Shown here: positions 24,301 through 34,417 of the stretch, piece by piece
Position numbering within the stretch: position 1 is the first letter of the stretch
Layout: the number at the start of each line of letters is the position of its first letter
Assembly (NCBI GenBank): GCA_000328365.1
Contig: KB297742.1
Coordinates: forward strand, 316,269-380,268
DNA: 64,000 nt
Direction of reading: 5' to 3'
From: Capitella teleta
Lineage: Eukaryota > Annelida > Polychaeta > Capitellidae
Made by a program: the position numbers and the translations under genes
Notes under the pieces: model-generated
What the model was told of the DNA's origin: nothing
Databases searched by the model: none
What the model saw: only the letters and a program-made list of their open reading frames with translations

Positions 24301-27300
24301 GCCTGCGTGTTTGCTGGCAGGCGCGGTGTCAGTGCGCTGCGACGCAGACAGCGTTTGAAACCCTACGCCCGCAGAATGCCGCTGAATCTGCGGCAGCAGC
24401 AGCGACGGCGGTGGCCACTGTCGTATGTCGGCAGCGGAGGGGGGCTGGGGAGGGATGCTTGGCGTCAGATCAGAGGGAACGGTTCCTTTGAAGCGGTCCG
24501 TCTTCTGCATGAGGCGAGCAATTAATACGGGGGAGTGCTCGCTGCCCTCTCCTGATAACCCTCCAAGACTCCGAGGCAGTCGGCGGCACTAGAATTCAGA
24601 CCTCTTGCATGCGAAGCAGCAGCTAGCGTCGTCGTCGTCTTCTTCTTCTTCTTCGTCTTCCACGTCGACGTCCGCAGGAAGGATGTTCTAAATTAAATCT
24701 CACCGAGCTCTTTGTGTGCCTTGGCGACATTAAGAGCGCCGCGGCAGGTAACTAGTCTTTGAGCTGAGAGTTAATTACAGAATTGCCCGCAGAATTCCTG
24801 GCATCACTAATTTGGCCGGAGAAGCAGGAGAAAGGCCCGCCTCTTGTTCTTGAGCGACATGAAAGGCCTCTGATCATCAAGCGACGGGGGGAGGGGGTTG
24901 ACATTAAAAAAACTCGCGAGACCAGCGAAGGGAGCGGCAGTAGGGAGGGGAGGGGGAGCGACGGTGATCAGCCCGCCTTGAAGTCTCATTGGATGGCGTC
25001 GAGCAGCAACCAGCAAACGCTCCACTTCATATAAGGCTTAAACCTGCACTGTACACTTTGAACTGAACACTGTTTGTTGGAAGCGACGACATCTACACGC
25101 TTCTTCAACGACCAAGAGGGAGGAGCGAGTTTTTTCATCCCTCTGTACTGGTTTCTATAAAGGATAAAGGACTTAATTCACCTTGTGATGGATCTTAGCA
25201 CTACTGCGTATCTGGGTGGGGCCTTCGCCACGGATTCCGCCGACATTCACGGCCTGCAGGAGATGGACCTCTCCACCAACACCCACCAGGCGCACCAGCA
25301 TCCCGGTGGTGGCGCTGGTGTCGTCGACGACTCCTCTTGCGCCCAACCGCAGGACATGCAGGAGTATGGTAAGATCTTCCCTGCAGCGACAATCTGTTCT
25401 CCTTTTTTTCCCTCTTCCTTCTTCTTCTCCCATTGAGAGCTGCTCGGGTTTAATCCCTCGGGATCTCTCTGTTTGTTGTCTCCCCTTTAACAGACGCAAT
25501 TATCGCATAACGATCCCCTAAAGTTGCCCTCAATGAGCTCTCACGAGGCAGCTCATCGAAATGCGCCTCGCGTTCGCTCCTCGGCTTTTTTTCCTGTCGT
25601 CTGCTTCTTCTTTTTTCGCGCGCTTTTCTCTCATCTAATATCCATGAGCGTCGATTTGTCGTTGTCCATTTCAGGCATTGTTTTCTTCCATGTCGGTTTC
25701 TTGTTTCATTATTCAGCTTTGATTTGTTTTTCGCGCCGTGGTTTGATTTGTCGTGTGTTATTGTTTCGCTTTCGTTTTTGTTATTGTTCTTTTTGTGCTG
25801 CGCGTGCATGAATGCTGTTAGATGAGCGTTGCAATGCCGCTGCGTATTTCATGCTCTGCTCACTCGAGCGTGACGGTTCCAGTTCACCAGTGACACTTTG
25901 TCCGGAGTGCGTTCCATTCAACCGTGTCCGCTTCCTCGTCTGCGGCGGACCGGCCGCAGAGATTCTTCCCCCGCGTGATCGATGGTCGACGAAGGGGGCT
26001 GGGCCGCAAATAAGGCGCGATTATTGACTCTGATGACACGCCGGCTCTTCATAAAAACAGACGCTATTCACGGCGTAATTGTCGGTTTGGTCGCGGCCGG
26101 CGCGTGTCCTTCTATCCCGAGACGCCCCCCTCGAAGTCATCAATGACGACTACGGGCTGCTATTAAGGGCGATTTCGGTGTCCCGGGACCGGGGGCGCAG
26201 TGGCCCCTCACCGCGACAAGCTGGGGCAGCTGCGGCGTGGTCCGAGAGCAAATTAGGCACAACTTGATTACGGTCATAATTCGCGTGATCGTGCGATGTT
26301 CAAAGGGATTATGACACTGCAGGTGCGAATGCAACTTCGATTGCGCTTCGATTTATCGCCCGTCGCTCTCCACACACAATCCACTCAACTTAAATCACCC
26401 CCTGTCTCTCTCTCTCTCTTCCCACAGGACTGCCGCGGCACATGTATCCCTTGCCACATCCCAGCCAGTTTCCCTCGCACCTGTACAGCCCAGACCTATC
26501 GCAGATGCAATGGTGAGTATATTACATTCCGCGATGCTTTATTTCCCCGCGTAATTCCCGCCGACGTTTGATGAGTGACGGAGAGGCAAGACGCCTCTCT
26601 CGTCTGATTCGCTGCGATCGAGCAAAAGATGTTGATGAATTCGTCAGCCGTCATTTCTGCCCGGAGAGTTTGTCTTTCGATAAGGGCTGATTGGTTGGCG
26701 ATGGATTCGCGGCCAATCTGCGGGGCTGTCCGGGGGAAGATGCTCCCACGGGACGCCTTTAATCGGGGAGGACGCAAACAAAGGACTCCACTCAATTAGG
26801 ACGCTGCTCCCTGGCGACTCCCATGTCGATGTCGGCAGGTGCGGCGACGCCTGATGGATGACCCAAACGTCATTTCCGGTTTACTTCTTCTTGCGCATGT
26901 GCTCGCAAAGACCATCGCTCATGCCGCAGACGGCTGACGGACAACTGTCTGTGCTTTGATCTGGCGCTGACCACTGCTTGGACATCGCGTGCCGGGTTAA
27001 TATCTCCCGCCACGAACACGACTCCGGGTCTCTTCGGGCATCGCGCAAGGTGGTCGCCGCGCGGATCGGGTGGCGCAGATTATCGCATGCATTTGCTCAG
27101 CTCTTGTTGCTGGTGCTGAGCATGCAAGCGGCATTATCCTATCGAGTCGTGCTGTGCTCTTACTTCTCAGAACTGTCACTTGGGTTCTAGATGAATGAAC
27201 AGTTACCATAGGCAGCATTGAGTACATGCATCTCGCCCGTCCAACTGCGGCTCCAGAGCAAACAGATAACAGGCAGCGCATGCGCCGTTGCCGCTTGCCG

Positions 27301-30300
27301 CGGAATATCACTTCTCGCCGGCGGATCCGGCCAACGATCTGTTTTCACAGTCGAAATATGACTGCAGTCGAAGTGATCCGCTGTTTATCTCGCTCTGAGA
27401 TGTTTTCTCTCGTATCTCGTGCGATCTCTCTCGCGGCGAGTGATTCACCCATTTCGCTCTTAATTGCCGGAGCTATTCGTACGTCGTCGGCTATTAGTCC
27501 GACTGACACTGGAGCCGGGTTTTGTCGCGCATCCATCAACCTGGCGTGATCGCCTGACGCCTCGTGATACCGCTTGGCTAATAGCTCTTTCATATGCCCT
27601 CTTTTCTCTTCGTAGGAACGGCGCCCCCAGTTACCCCATCACCAGCGCCGCCCTTCGGCCCCCGTACAGCACCAGTCCGCTGAGCGGGTCGCCGTTGTCG
27701 CGCTTCTCCCCCACCGGGCTGCTTCCCCACCACATGAGCCACCCCTGCCTGCCGCACCCGGCCATCGTCACCCCAGGCCCCAAGCAGGAACTCTCGCTGC
27801 ACGCTGGAGGAGGAGGAGGAGCGTCGGAAAACCACCGGTTGGTCATCTTGTGCCATCTATAATATATTTCTGTTAATTTTATTACATATTTTAATTTAAA
27901 ATTCGTACAATTTATTTATGATCATGTGATGATGATGTGGTTGTTTGGCCGGCTCCTCTACCAAGCGATCATGCAACACCGCTGTCTTTTCTTCTTCTTT
28001 TTCGCCCTTTTCAACTTTTCATTTAATCAAAACGACATCTTGACATCAACATATGCTTTTAAGAAAGAGTTTTGTAAAGAAAAGGGAAAAATTTATTATA
28101 CATTATGGCGGTCTGCGAGATGTCTTTAGCGCTGCCATCCTCATTCAAAAGCGATTTAAAAGGGTTAAGTAGAGGAATGCTGCTTCTTTTTTTTTTGTGA
28201 TGCCTGCATGAGATGGCGGTGTTGCATGTCGACGACCCATCGCCCGACACGGCATGGGCGGACCTAGCGCCGGCGATTACGGATCGTGCCCTGTGATTAG
28301 ACGCACTGGCTGTACCGGGTTGACTCGTTACAGCAGCCGACCCTCCCTGTCCCTGCACAGCCCCCATCATTATTACCCTGACGTATACGGCAACGGAGTG
28401 GGCCCAGCACCGTCGCCCCCCAGCTCGCATCCGGAACAGAAACGCCCGCCGAAGATCAAGAAGCCGCTCAATGCGTTCATGTTGTTCATGAAGGAAATGC
28501 GGCAGACGGTCATCGAGGAATGCACGCTCAAGGAGTCCGCCGCCATCAACCAGATACTCGGTCGAAGGGTGAGTTCTGCTGCTCGAGTCCTGAGCCCCCA
28601 CCCCCTCTTGGGAAATGCGCCCCCCCCGGTCCCGCCCCTCGATCCAACCCCGCGGAAGGAAAGCTTTATCAGTTTTTTTTTTAGGGTGTCCTTCACCCTG
28701 TTTTTATTTTCTGGTTTGACCACACCCTTTTCCCTTGTTTAAAACTCGGTCTCCTGTTTTCTGCTTTGCAGGCACCCGATTTTACACGAAAAACTAAATG
28801 GCATCCATGATAATGAAACGCCCCCCGAAAAGCGAAGGAATTATGTAAAGAAACCGCTGAACGCTTTCATGCTTTTCATGAAAGAAATGCGACAAAAAGT
28901 CATCGACGAATGTACATTAAAAGAGTCGGCGGCAATTAATCAAATATTAGGTAGAAAGGTAAGTCTACTTGTTTGTACTGGCAACAGTAGCCCCCCCTTT
29001 GAACTGCCCAGTATATTAGACCGGAAGGGGGGCGCGTTTGATTAGAGGGGGTGTGGCGCATTTTCTGAACGTGTAGTATGCTGGGCGCTGTACAATTATA
29101 GCCTCTCTTAGACGTCATCTGTCTCTTGAACCCACCCCCTTCCCCAGCCACTCCTTATTAGGCTGGCAACATGGATGACATTTAAATTTTATTAATTAAC
29201 CGACTCGTAGTGCTTGTAACCCGTTTATTTATTTATTTATTTATTTATTTATTTTTTTTTTTTTTTTTTTTTTTACCTGCTTCGCGTAGATGCATGGATT
29301 GTGTAGATTTTCAACACTCTCTTAATGATGTGCTTTTTTTATCACCGAAAAACCTGATATTTATTATTTTATTTTATATTTTTCTAATTCGTAACTCTGC
29401 TTTTTAGTTCTTGGCTCTCCTCTCGCCTTTCTTTCTTTTTCTCTATTTTTCTCGCTCTCTTTCTCGTTGCTTCTCTTTCAAGAGATCTGATGCGATTTGA
29501 CGACATGTCATCTTCTCTCCATTCTAAACTTTCTCGCTTAACTGGATTCGAATTGAAGTGGCCTCCTTTATTTGCGAAACATTAGACAGTCCAGCGGTGT
29601 CAGATGGCCATTTCTGCGTTTTATCTTCTCAACGTTGTATAATTTCCTCATTTAGACGAAATCCGAAGCGTTTCGACGTTGTATTTTACAAGGTCGCTCT
29701 CGGCTTGTACATCGCAATCGCATTAATGTGTTGGCTTTATACGTACTGATAGACCCTCCGGCCAATCGCATCTGCGAACCAGCCCGTGCTATTTTCCCGC
29801 CCTTCGGGGCCACGCTTCCGCGAGCTTTAACCATTCGCTATCAGATCCAGTACAACAACATGCTCTTCTCGCGCGATAGAGAAGGAAAAAAAATAAGATG
29901 TGTATGTATTTTGCCACAGTTGCATTCGCAGTTTGAAAACTTTCCAACACTCGGCCGTTTAGTCATCGTTTGTTTTATCAGATACGACGCAATGCACCCC
30001 AGGTGTGTGCAAATTGGTTTTATCGCCAAAATTGTCAGAAGTTCGCGATAAGAGGGAGATTTGAGATAGGAGTTTGCCACCGTAATTCTGACAGATGTAT
30101 TGATATCTCGCTATTGGCGCGTGCGTCTCAAATCTCTCAATCTTTGCTTATTATCGCCGACGCTTGCGACTTTGCAGCAGTCATTTGGTTGCGATCATAA
30201 CGCACCCGATGGGTTTATAAATGGCTGCAGATGACCCTGTCTGGCGGCCCTTTCGTCGACTTCATTAACGCTAATATTCCGAGTACAAGGCGCGATTTTT

Positions 30301-33300
30301 CTCCTCGCTCTCAATCTGCGCTTGTCTCTCAATGCACCCACTGCACTGCATCAAAAATGTTTTTCCAGCGGCTGTAAATTTCGTCGTTCACCCAGTGCTG
30401 CCGCCTGGTGGGAGCGAGCAGAAGTAGGTTCGCCTGCGGGGGGCGCCACTGTGCTCTTTTGTACTGATGCGTGCGCTTTGCCGCCCGATTGCGTCTCTCT
30501 TCCTGTGGGTGATCCCAGGCAGAAGCTCTTCGCCATCTCCCCCTCGCGCCTCCGTTCGCATGACCCGTGTACAATGTGGAGCGGCACAATTAGAGCCACC
30601 TCGGATGGCCCGCCGCTCGGGTCAGAGGTCAGCTTTTTGATGAGCTCCTCTCGAGCTGGCATCTGCTCGCGACGACCACACCGCTGTTCATGTCGCTCGC
30701 TTTACGCTCTCCTCACGTCGTCAGCACTGCAGCAGGCACCTCGTCCGATAATTAAGCGTCGAAATCGCATTTCGTGGTGATTGGCTTCTGCGGCCTGTAA
30801 CCCGAATCCACGTGCGGCGCTGACGTCGTCCACAATCACGCCTGTATAGAGCGCGCACCTGCGCTGGCCGATGTCTCTGGAGTGCACAGAGAGATGCTCT
30901 AAATTAATTTGAACGAATGTAGCGCGCGTTCTCTCTGAGGAGGACGCTTGTCTCCACCGCGGCATTCGTCATCATTGTGTGCGGATTTCCCGCGGGAGAG
31001 AGCGCGCTTCAAACGCTGCTCTTTCCCGGCGGGTCGAGGCGGGCGGACGCCGGGCCGGGTCACGGGCGCCGCTTTGATCGGACGTGCGCGCGTCGCTCCG
31101 CCGTGATGAGATCCCGCGTCGCACCTGCGTTACCTGTCAAGACTGGTCAGTGCTCGCGTGTGGCCGGATGAAAGGCATACCTGTTGATGAGTGCGCTGGT
31201 CGTGTGGATGCTAAGTAGCCCTCTACATTAACAGGCGCAGCCTTTGATCTGGCAGTCCTCCTCCTGTTCACCTACAAAAGCAGATCTGCTATCGATCCTC
31301 TGCTGCTATATACATACGCGGATGGCACCATTCCGATGTATACCTGAAAGCCTCCGACGTCGCTGAGATATTCGACACCCCTTCTATTGTCGGCGCTTTT
31401 TAGCTTGCACGCCTAGTTGACTTTTGATAAATCTTTATCAGCGCCGCCGCCACCGAGTGCTGAGTGTACGTTGCTTCTTTAGGGCTTTCCGCCCGCCTTG
31501 CTTTGCTGCAGTCTCGGCGACAGCAACTGCGGTGGAAGGGGGCGGGGGCTGTCGCCGACTTCCTTGGCCAATGACAGGCGCCGTTACAAGCGCCGTTGCG
31601 AGGCATGCCGCGGCGGCGACGGCTCAGATGACGGTGCCGTGAATCGGACTCAGCCGTAATGCGAGCTAATCGCCGATCTACGTCAATTAGATTAATGCAC
31701 CGCAAATGAGATGTCCTGCCTGTGCGTCAACTGACCCGCTGTATTGTCTCATACAAGGCACGCACGAAAGTCGAAAGCAGTGTCTGATTCATGGTTAATC
31801 AGTAGCCCTCACTCCTCCCCTTAGCCCTTATCCACATACAACGCCCTTTTCCCTTACTTTCTCTGGGTTTTCAACTTTTCATTCAAATTCTGTCACAATT
31901 TTCACCCGTCTTCAACTTTGACTCACTTGATTTCCTGTTTCGCAGTGGCACGCGTTGGACCGGTCGGAGCAGGCCAAGTACTACGAAATGGCGCGCAAAG
32001 AGAAGGAGCTCCACATGCAGCTCTACCCCGGCTGGAGCGCTCGGGACAATTACGCTACCCACAATAAAAAAGCGCTCAAGAAGCGCAAGAGGGACGGCCC
32101 CGGTCCCGTGCAACCCGGTTCCATGATGTCCATGCACCATGGTCCTCCAGGGTCGATTCCTCCCCCGGGCATCACCTCGTTGCCCAACCCTGGCATCATC
32201 CAAGATGGTCAGTACCTTTACGACGGTGAGACGATTTTCATTACTCTTGTTATTCTCATTCCGATTGTGCAAATTAATTCACGGGCATGCGCAGTGTGCT
32301 CCACAATCAGGCGCAGGTCACCTGTGAGTTGAGGGCCCTCGCGAAAGCCAAAACCCCGCGCCAGGGCTCGCTGTTTGTCGTCCAGTGCCCGCAAACGAGC
32401 CCGCGCCTCTGCCACGGCACGTTCCGACGCTTTTTCCCGCGCTTTTGATTACAGCAGCCGAATGAGGAGTCGGTCCTCGAGCTGATCAAACAGATGCGCG
32501 GCAAAAATGCCGTCGAGTGATTCGGCAAATACGGCGATGACTCCCTCCCCGGCGATCATCATCATCCCCGGGAGGAGTGCATTTCGCTTTTTCCCCACTA
32601 TCTTGGGGTTTTTTTTTAGGGGAGTCGGGTGATTTGCGCGCGAAATCTGCGGCGCTGCTCAGCGAGCCGGAAGCGAGTGAATGGGGCAAGCGACGTGGAT
32701 GCGTTGAGCACCTCATCCGCCCGCGAACAACGGCCACTTGTGCCGGGGATGCTCCACTTGTGCTGCAGCAGCCATGCAGGATGCAGCTGCGAGCGATTAC
32801 CGCATGACCGCTTCTGCTCTCATGCACGCAGCCGCCTTGCTGCAGCTGGTTGTGGCTTAACCGTATGGAAGCGATTGCTTCTTCGTTTGTTATTCTGTAG
32901 TAATGAGCTTCGTAAAAGAATGTTTCCTTTGTTTTCATTTTAGATTTTTCTACATCCTCAGGAGACTGTCCGAATGCGAAAAAATGTCGCGCGCGATTCG
33001 GTCTGGATGCACAGAACCAGTGGTGCAAGCCCTGCAGGTGAGCCTCCTCCTCTTATTCCTCACCTCCTCTTTTTCACGCCTCCCACCTCCACCTTCCTGC
33101 CTCGTGGTATCAGCCGGCCGCCATTCCAGTCCCTTGTACATGATTGTAAGAACGTAAACACGAGTTGTTCTTCGACAGCTGTGCCCTTTGACCCGAGTTG
33201 GCCTCCGACCTCTGGTGTAATGAATGTTCGCCAGGTGCCGATACCACGCTACACCCTCCTCCTCCTCCTCCCTCATTTTCACCCTAATCCATCTCTTCAA

Positions 33301-34417
33301 TCCTTTTGGTTTTTCTTCATTTTTGCTTGTTCCTAGAAAAACAGGCGTTGATTTCTGGGCGATTCGCTCGCTTTGCGTTCATTGCAGATATGACCATGAG
33401 GCCGATGCTGCGGGCAGCACTCCTCCCTTACTCGAGTCCCTGGTGCCCAAGCCGGGTGGCGGGCCGATCAGCAGGGCAGGAGGGGGAGGGGGCGGTGTGG
33501 AGTCGAGCCCTCAGCCGGCGACGCCAGCCCTGTCTTCGTCATCTTCGTCGTCATGCCCGCCTCCACCCTCGTCCCTGCCCGGCCGCACCCCTGGGCACCC
33601 GCCTCCCATGGCCACCTTGGTGGACCTGTGACGTCGCCCGGCCCCTCAGGTAGCCCGTGCTCCTCCTCCTCCTCATCGTCTGATCAGACGACGGCATGTT
33701 GTGTCCTTGCATGCTGCTCTTCCTCCCACCATCCGTGCATGGATCCCAGTCCTCCTACTATACTTTACATTGCATTCAGTTCATTTCCAAACCTTTTTTT
33801 TTTTCTGTATTGCATCGTGCTCCCTCGTGTCGTCTGTGGCTACGTTTATTATTTTATGCTTTATTATTTTATTCTCCTCCGGTTTTATTTATTATGATTT
33901 TGGTTGGTTTTTTTTTTAATTTGGAAAAAAAAAACGGAATGATTTTTTTTTTTTTTTTTCTGGTCTGGTTGTCGTAGATCCCACTATATGTATATGGTAT
34001 TTTGCATGTGTTGATAAATTTGATACATTTCCCAAATTTGCTTGCATAGCCCGATTTCTTGGAGCGCATTTAAATATTTCATTGAATTTCAGGAGGAAGA
34101 AGAAGTGCATTCGCTTCATGGGTGATGACGATGACGATGATGATGACTGCGATGACTGCGAGGGAGGGGCTTGCAGCAGCAGCACCCTCGGTTCAAACAC
34201 CGACCTAGAAGACTGCTCGAGTCCTCGCCTGCCGCCTCTGCAGCCATCCGAGGCCGCCTCTTCGCCCGTCGCTCCTCGTCCTCCAGTGCGTCCTCACCCA
34301 TACTCGGCGGCGTCGTTGCTGGCGCCATGCACGTCGTCATCGTCTCCGCAGCAGCAGCCCCTTGCTACTCGGCTGCCCCCATCCAACCCACCCTCGGCCG
34401 TCCTCGCAGCGACATAA
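11171..34417 (+). CDS. TCF: TCF/LEF (pangolin) HMG-box transcription factor, Wnt effector
   Basis: Exons: 11171-11317, 11562-11625, 11990-12081, 22867-22978, 26428-26512, 27616-27837, then 28361-28568 or 28772-28958, then 31946-32225 (or 32207), 32944 (or 32962)-33037, an optional 33388-33649, and last 34093-34417. Every junction keeps frame; the form with the first HMG exon has 542 residues. Residues 1-50 ([20 protein letters not shown]...) are the beta-catenin-binding domain. The middle is proline-rich and contains [12 protein letters not shown], a pangolin/TCF hallmark before the HMG box. The HMG box (KKPLNAFM ... [16 protein letters not shown] ... [10 protein letters not shown]) is followed by a basic [11 protein letters not shown] tail and a complete C-clamp ([27 protein letters not shown]), then an acidic run. 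No CtBP-type PLSLS motif was seen in the tail. Known role: a nuclear DNA-binding partner of beta-catenin and Groucho. Intron 3 is 10.8 kb and site-rich. Confidence 0.95.
14091..14100 (-). promoter_or_regulatory. TCF: TCF/LEF site with adjacent helper-like motif
   Basis: CCTTTGATCT is an exact AGATCAAAGG on the minus strand. Two bases away on the same strand is TGCCGCCGA, which contains GCCGCC, similar to the C-clamp helper motif described for Drosophila pangolin. Confidence 0.5.
15537..15563. repeat. TC dinucleotide microsatellite
   Basis: An uninterrupted TC run in TCF intron 3. A shorter run lies at about 15409-15423. Confidence 0.9.
18542..18551 (+). promoter_or_regulatory. TCF: TCF/LEF site in intron 3
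   Basis: Exact AGATCAAAGG at the edge of a GC-rich intronic island (18540-19100). Confidence 0.5.
19352..19384 (+). promoter_or_regulatory. TCF: paired TCF/LEF sites in intron 3
   Basis: GGATCAAAGG at 19352-19361 runs directly into CGGCG, which on the other strand reads CGCCGCC, a helper-like motif. AGATCAAAGG at 19375-19384 follows 23 bp later in the same orientation. The two-site spacing of about two helical turns and the helper contact make this one of the best enhancer candidates. Confidence 0.55.
21285..21315. repeat. TC dinucleotide microsatellite
   Basis: An almost pure TC run of about 30 bp in TCF intron 3. Confidence 0.9.
22152..23382 (+). promoter_or_regulatory. TCF: TCF/LEF sites flanking exon 4
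   Basis: ACATCAAAGG at 22152-22161 and AAATCAAAGG at 23373-23382, both in the same orientation as the other plus-strand sites. They lie in the introns on either side of exon 4 (22867-22978). Confidence 0.4.
24215..24224 (+). promoter_or_regulatory. TCF: TCF/LEF site with helper motif upstream of the internal promoter
   Basis: Exact AGATCAAAGG followed directly by CGGCGGCA, so the opposite strand reads TGCCGCCGCCTTTGATCT with overlapping GCCGCC motifs. It lies about 0.85 kb upstream of the predicted internal TCF start site. It could therefore link Wnt activity to the short isoform. Confidence 0.55.
24988..25187 (+). promoter_or_regulatory. TCF: internal TCF promoter (CCAAT, TATA) for a short isoform
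   Basis: An inverted CCAAT box (ATTGG, 24988-24992) is followed by CATATAAGG at 25029-25037. This predicts a start near 25060 and a 5' UTR of about 125 nt before the ATG at 25188. A second TATA-like TATAAAGG lies at 25156-25163. The arrangement sits inside the intron between exons 4 and 5 and directly precedes an open exon with a good donor. Promoter activity is inferred from sequence. Confidence 0.6.
25188..25368 (+). CDS. TCF: alternative first exon of TCF lacking the beta-catenin-binding domain
   Basis: ATG followed by 60 codons (starts [13 protein letters not shown], ends DMQEY) and then the donor G|GTAAGA. It leaves in phase 1, the same as exon 4 (22867-22978), so both join exon 5 (26428) in frame. 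A transcript starting here would give about 464 residues with the HMG box and C-clamp but no N-terminal beta-catenin contact. That is the layout of vertebrate dominant-negative TCF7 and LEF1, which use internal promoters. The 60 residues resemble no domain I know. MDLST occurs twice (residues 1 and 26). The exon could instead be a cassette exon, but the ATG, the TATA box and the lack of a convincing acceptor favour a first exon. Confidence 0.65.
26953..26962 (-). promoter_or_regulatory. TCF: TCF/LEF site in intron 5
   Basis: GCTTTGATCT, the reverse of AGATCAAAGC, between exons 5 and 6. Confidence 0.4.
28361..28568 (+). CDS. TCF: TCF HMG-box exon, version A
   Basis: Follows the strong acceptor CCCTGCACAG. 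One base completes the split codon from exon 6 (CG|C, Arg), then 69 codons end ILGRR before GTGAGT. It encodes [14 protein letters not shown]..., a basic [14 protein letters not shown] stretch, and the first HMG helices. Together with 31946 onwards it forms a full HMG box. The coding sequence is GC-rich, like most of the gene. Entry phase 2 and exit phase 0 are the same as in version B at 28772. Confidence 0.85.
28772..28958 (+). CDS. TCF: TCF HMG-box exon, version B (mutually exclusive partner of A)
   Basis: Begins after CTGCTTTGCAG. One base completes the same split codon (CG|G, Arg), then 62 codons end ILGRK before GTAAGT. It encodes [10 protein letters not shown]..., [14 protein letters not shown] and the same first HMG helices as version A. 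In the core after KKPLNAFM it differs at only a few residues (QKVIDEC for QTVIEEC, final K for R). Most third codon positions differ from A, and this exon is clearly more AT-rich. If A and B are both included, B is read from its first base and reaches a stop within 13 codons. If both are skipped, the frame also breaks. Confidence 0.85.
29224..29274. repeat. TTTA microsatellite and poly-T tract
   Basis: About seven TTTA units followed by roughly 20 T in the TCF intron. Confidence 0.85.
31071..31250 (-). promoter_or_regulatory. TCF: TCF/LEF sites in the intron before the second HMG half
   Basis: GCTTTGATCG at 31071-31080, preceded by GGGCGCC, and an exact CCTTTGATCT at 31241-31250. Both are in reverse orientation and inside a GC-rich block. 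Confidence 0.45.
33388..33649 (+). CDS. TCF: optional TCF exon with alternative C-terminus (incomplete C-clamp)
   Basis: Acceptor CATTGCAG fits the phase-2 end of the exon at 32944-33037 (AG|A, Arg). The frame then runs 81 codons (starts [13 protein letters not shown], with glycine, serine and proline runs, ends PPMATLVDL) to TGA at 33629-33631. A donor, CAG|GTAGCC, follows at 33649, only 18 nt after the stop, so a transcript that includes the exon should escape nonsense-mediated decay by the 50-nt rule. Including it removes RKKKCIRF, the segment with the fourth C-clamp cysteine. No AATAAA was seen between here and the final exon, so a cassette exon is more likely than a separate 3' end. Confidence 0.6.
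34093..34417 (+). CDS. TCF: TCF terminal exon completing the C-clamp
   Basis: Starts after GAATTTCAG. AG|G joins to give [14 protein letters not shown], the second half of the C-clamp with its last zinc-ligand cysteine. An acidic aspartate run (eight D), a CDDCEGG stretch and a serine/proline-rich tail follow, ending AVLAAT before TAA. Drosophila pangolin also has an acidic region after its C-clamp. The exon is the constitutive or default end of the gene. Confidence 0.9.

Larger units (their letters stand above)
28959..31945 (+). other. TCF: TCF intron between HMG halves
   Basis: No further exon recognised. A TTTA tetranucleotide run with a long T tract lies at 29224-29274. One TCATAACGC motif is at 30195-30203. 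TCF sites lie at 31071-31080 and 31241-31250. The part from about 30400 to 31650 is GC- and CpG-rich and may hold enhancers. Confidence 0.4.

Noticed and set aside
27590-27862. Minus-strand open frames of 70-90 codons
   Set aside because: Antisense to TCF exon 6 and produced by its GC-rich codons.
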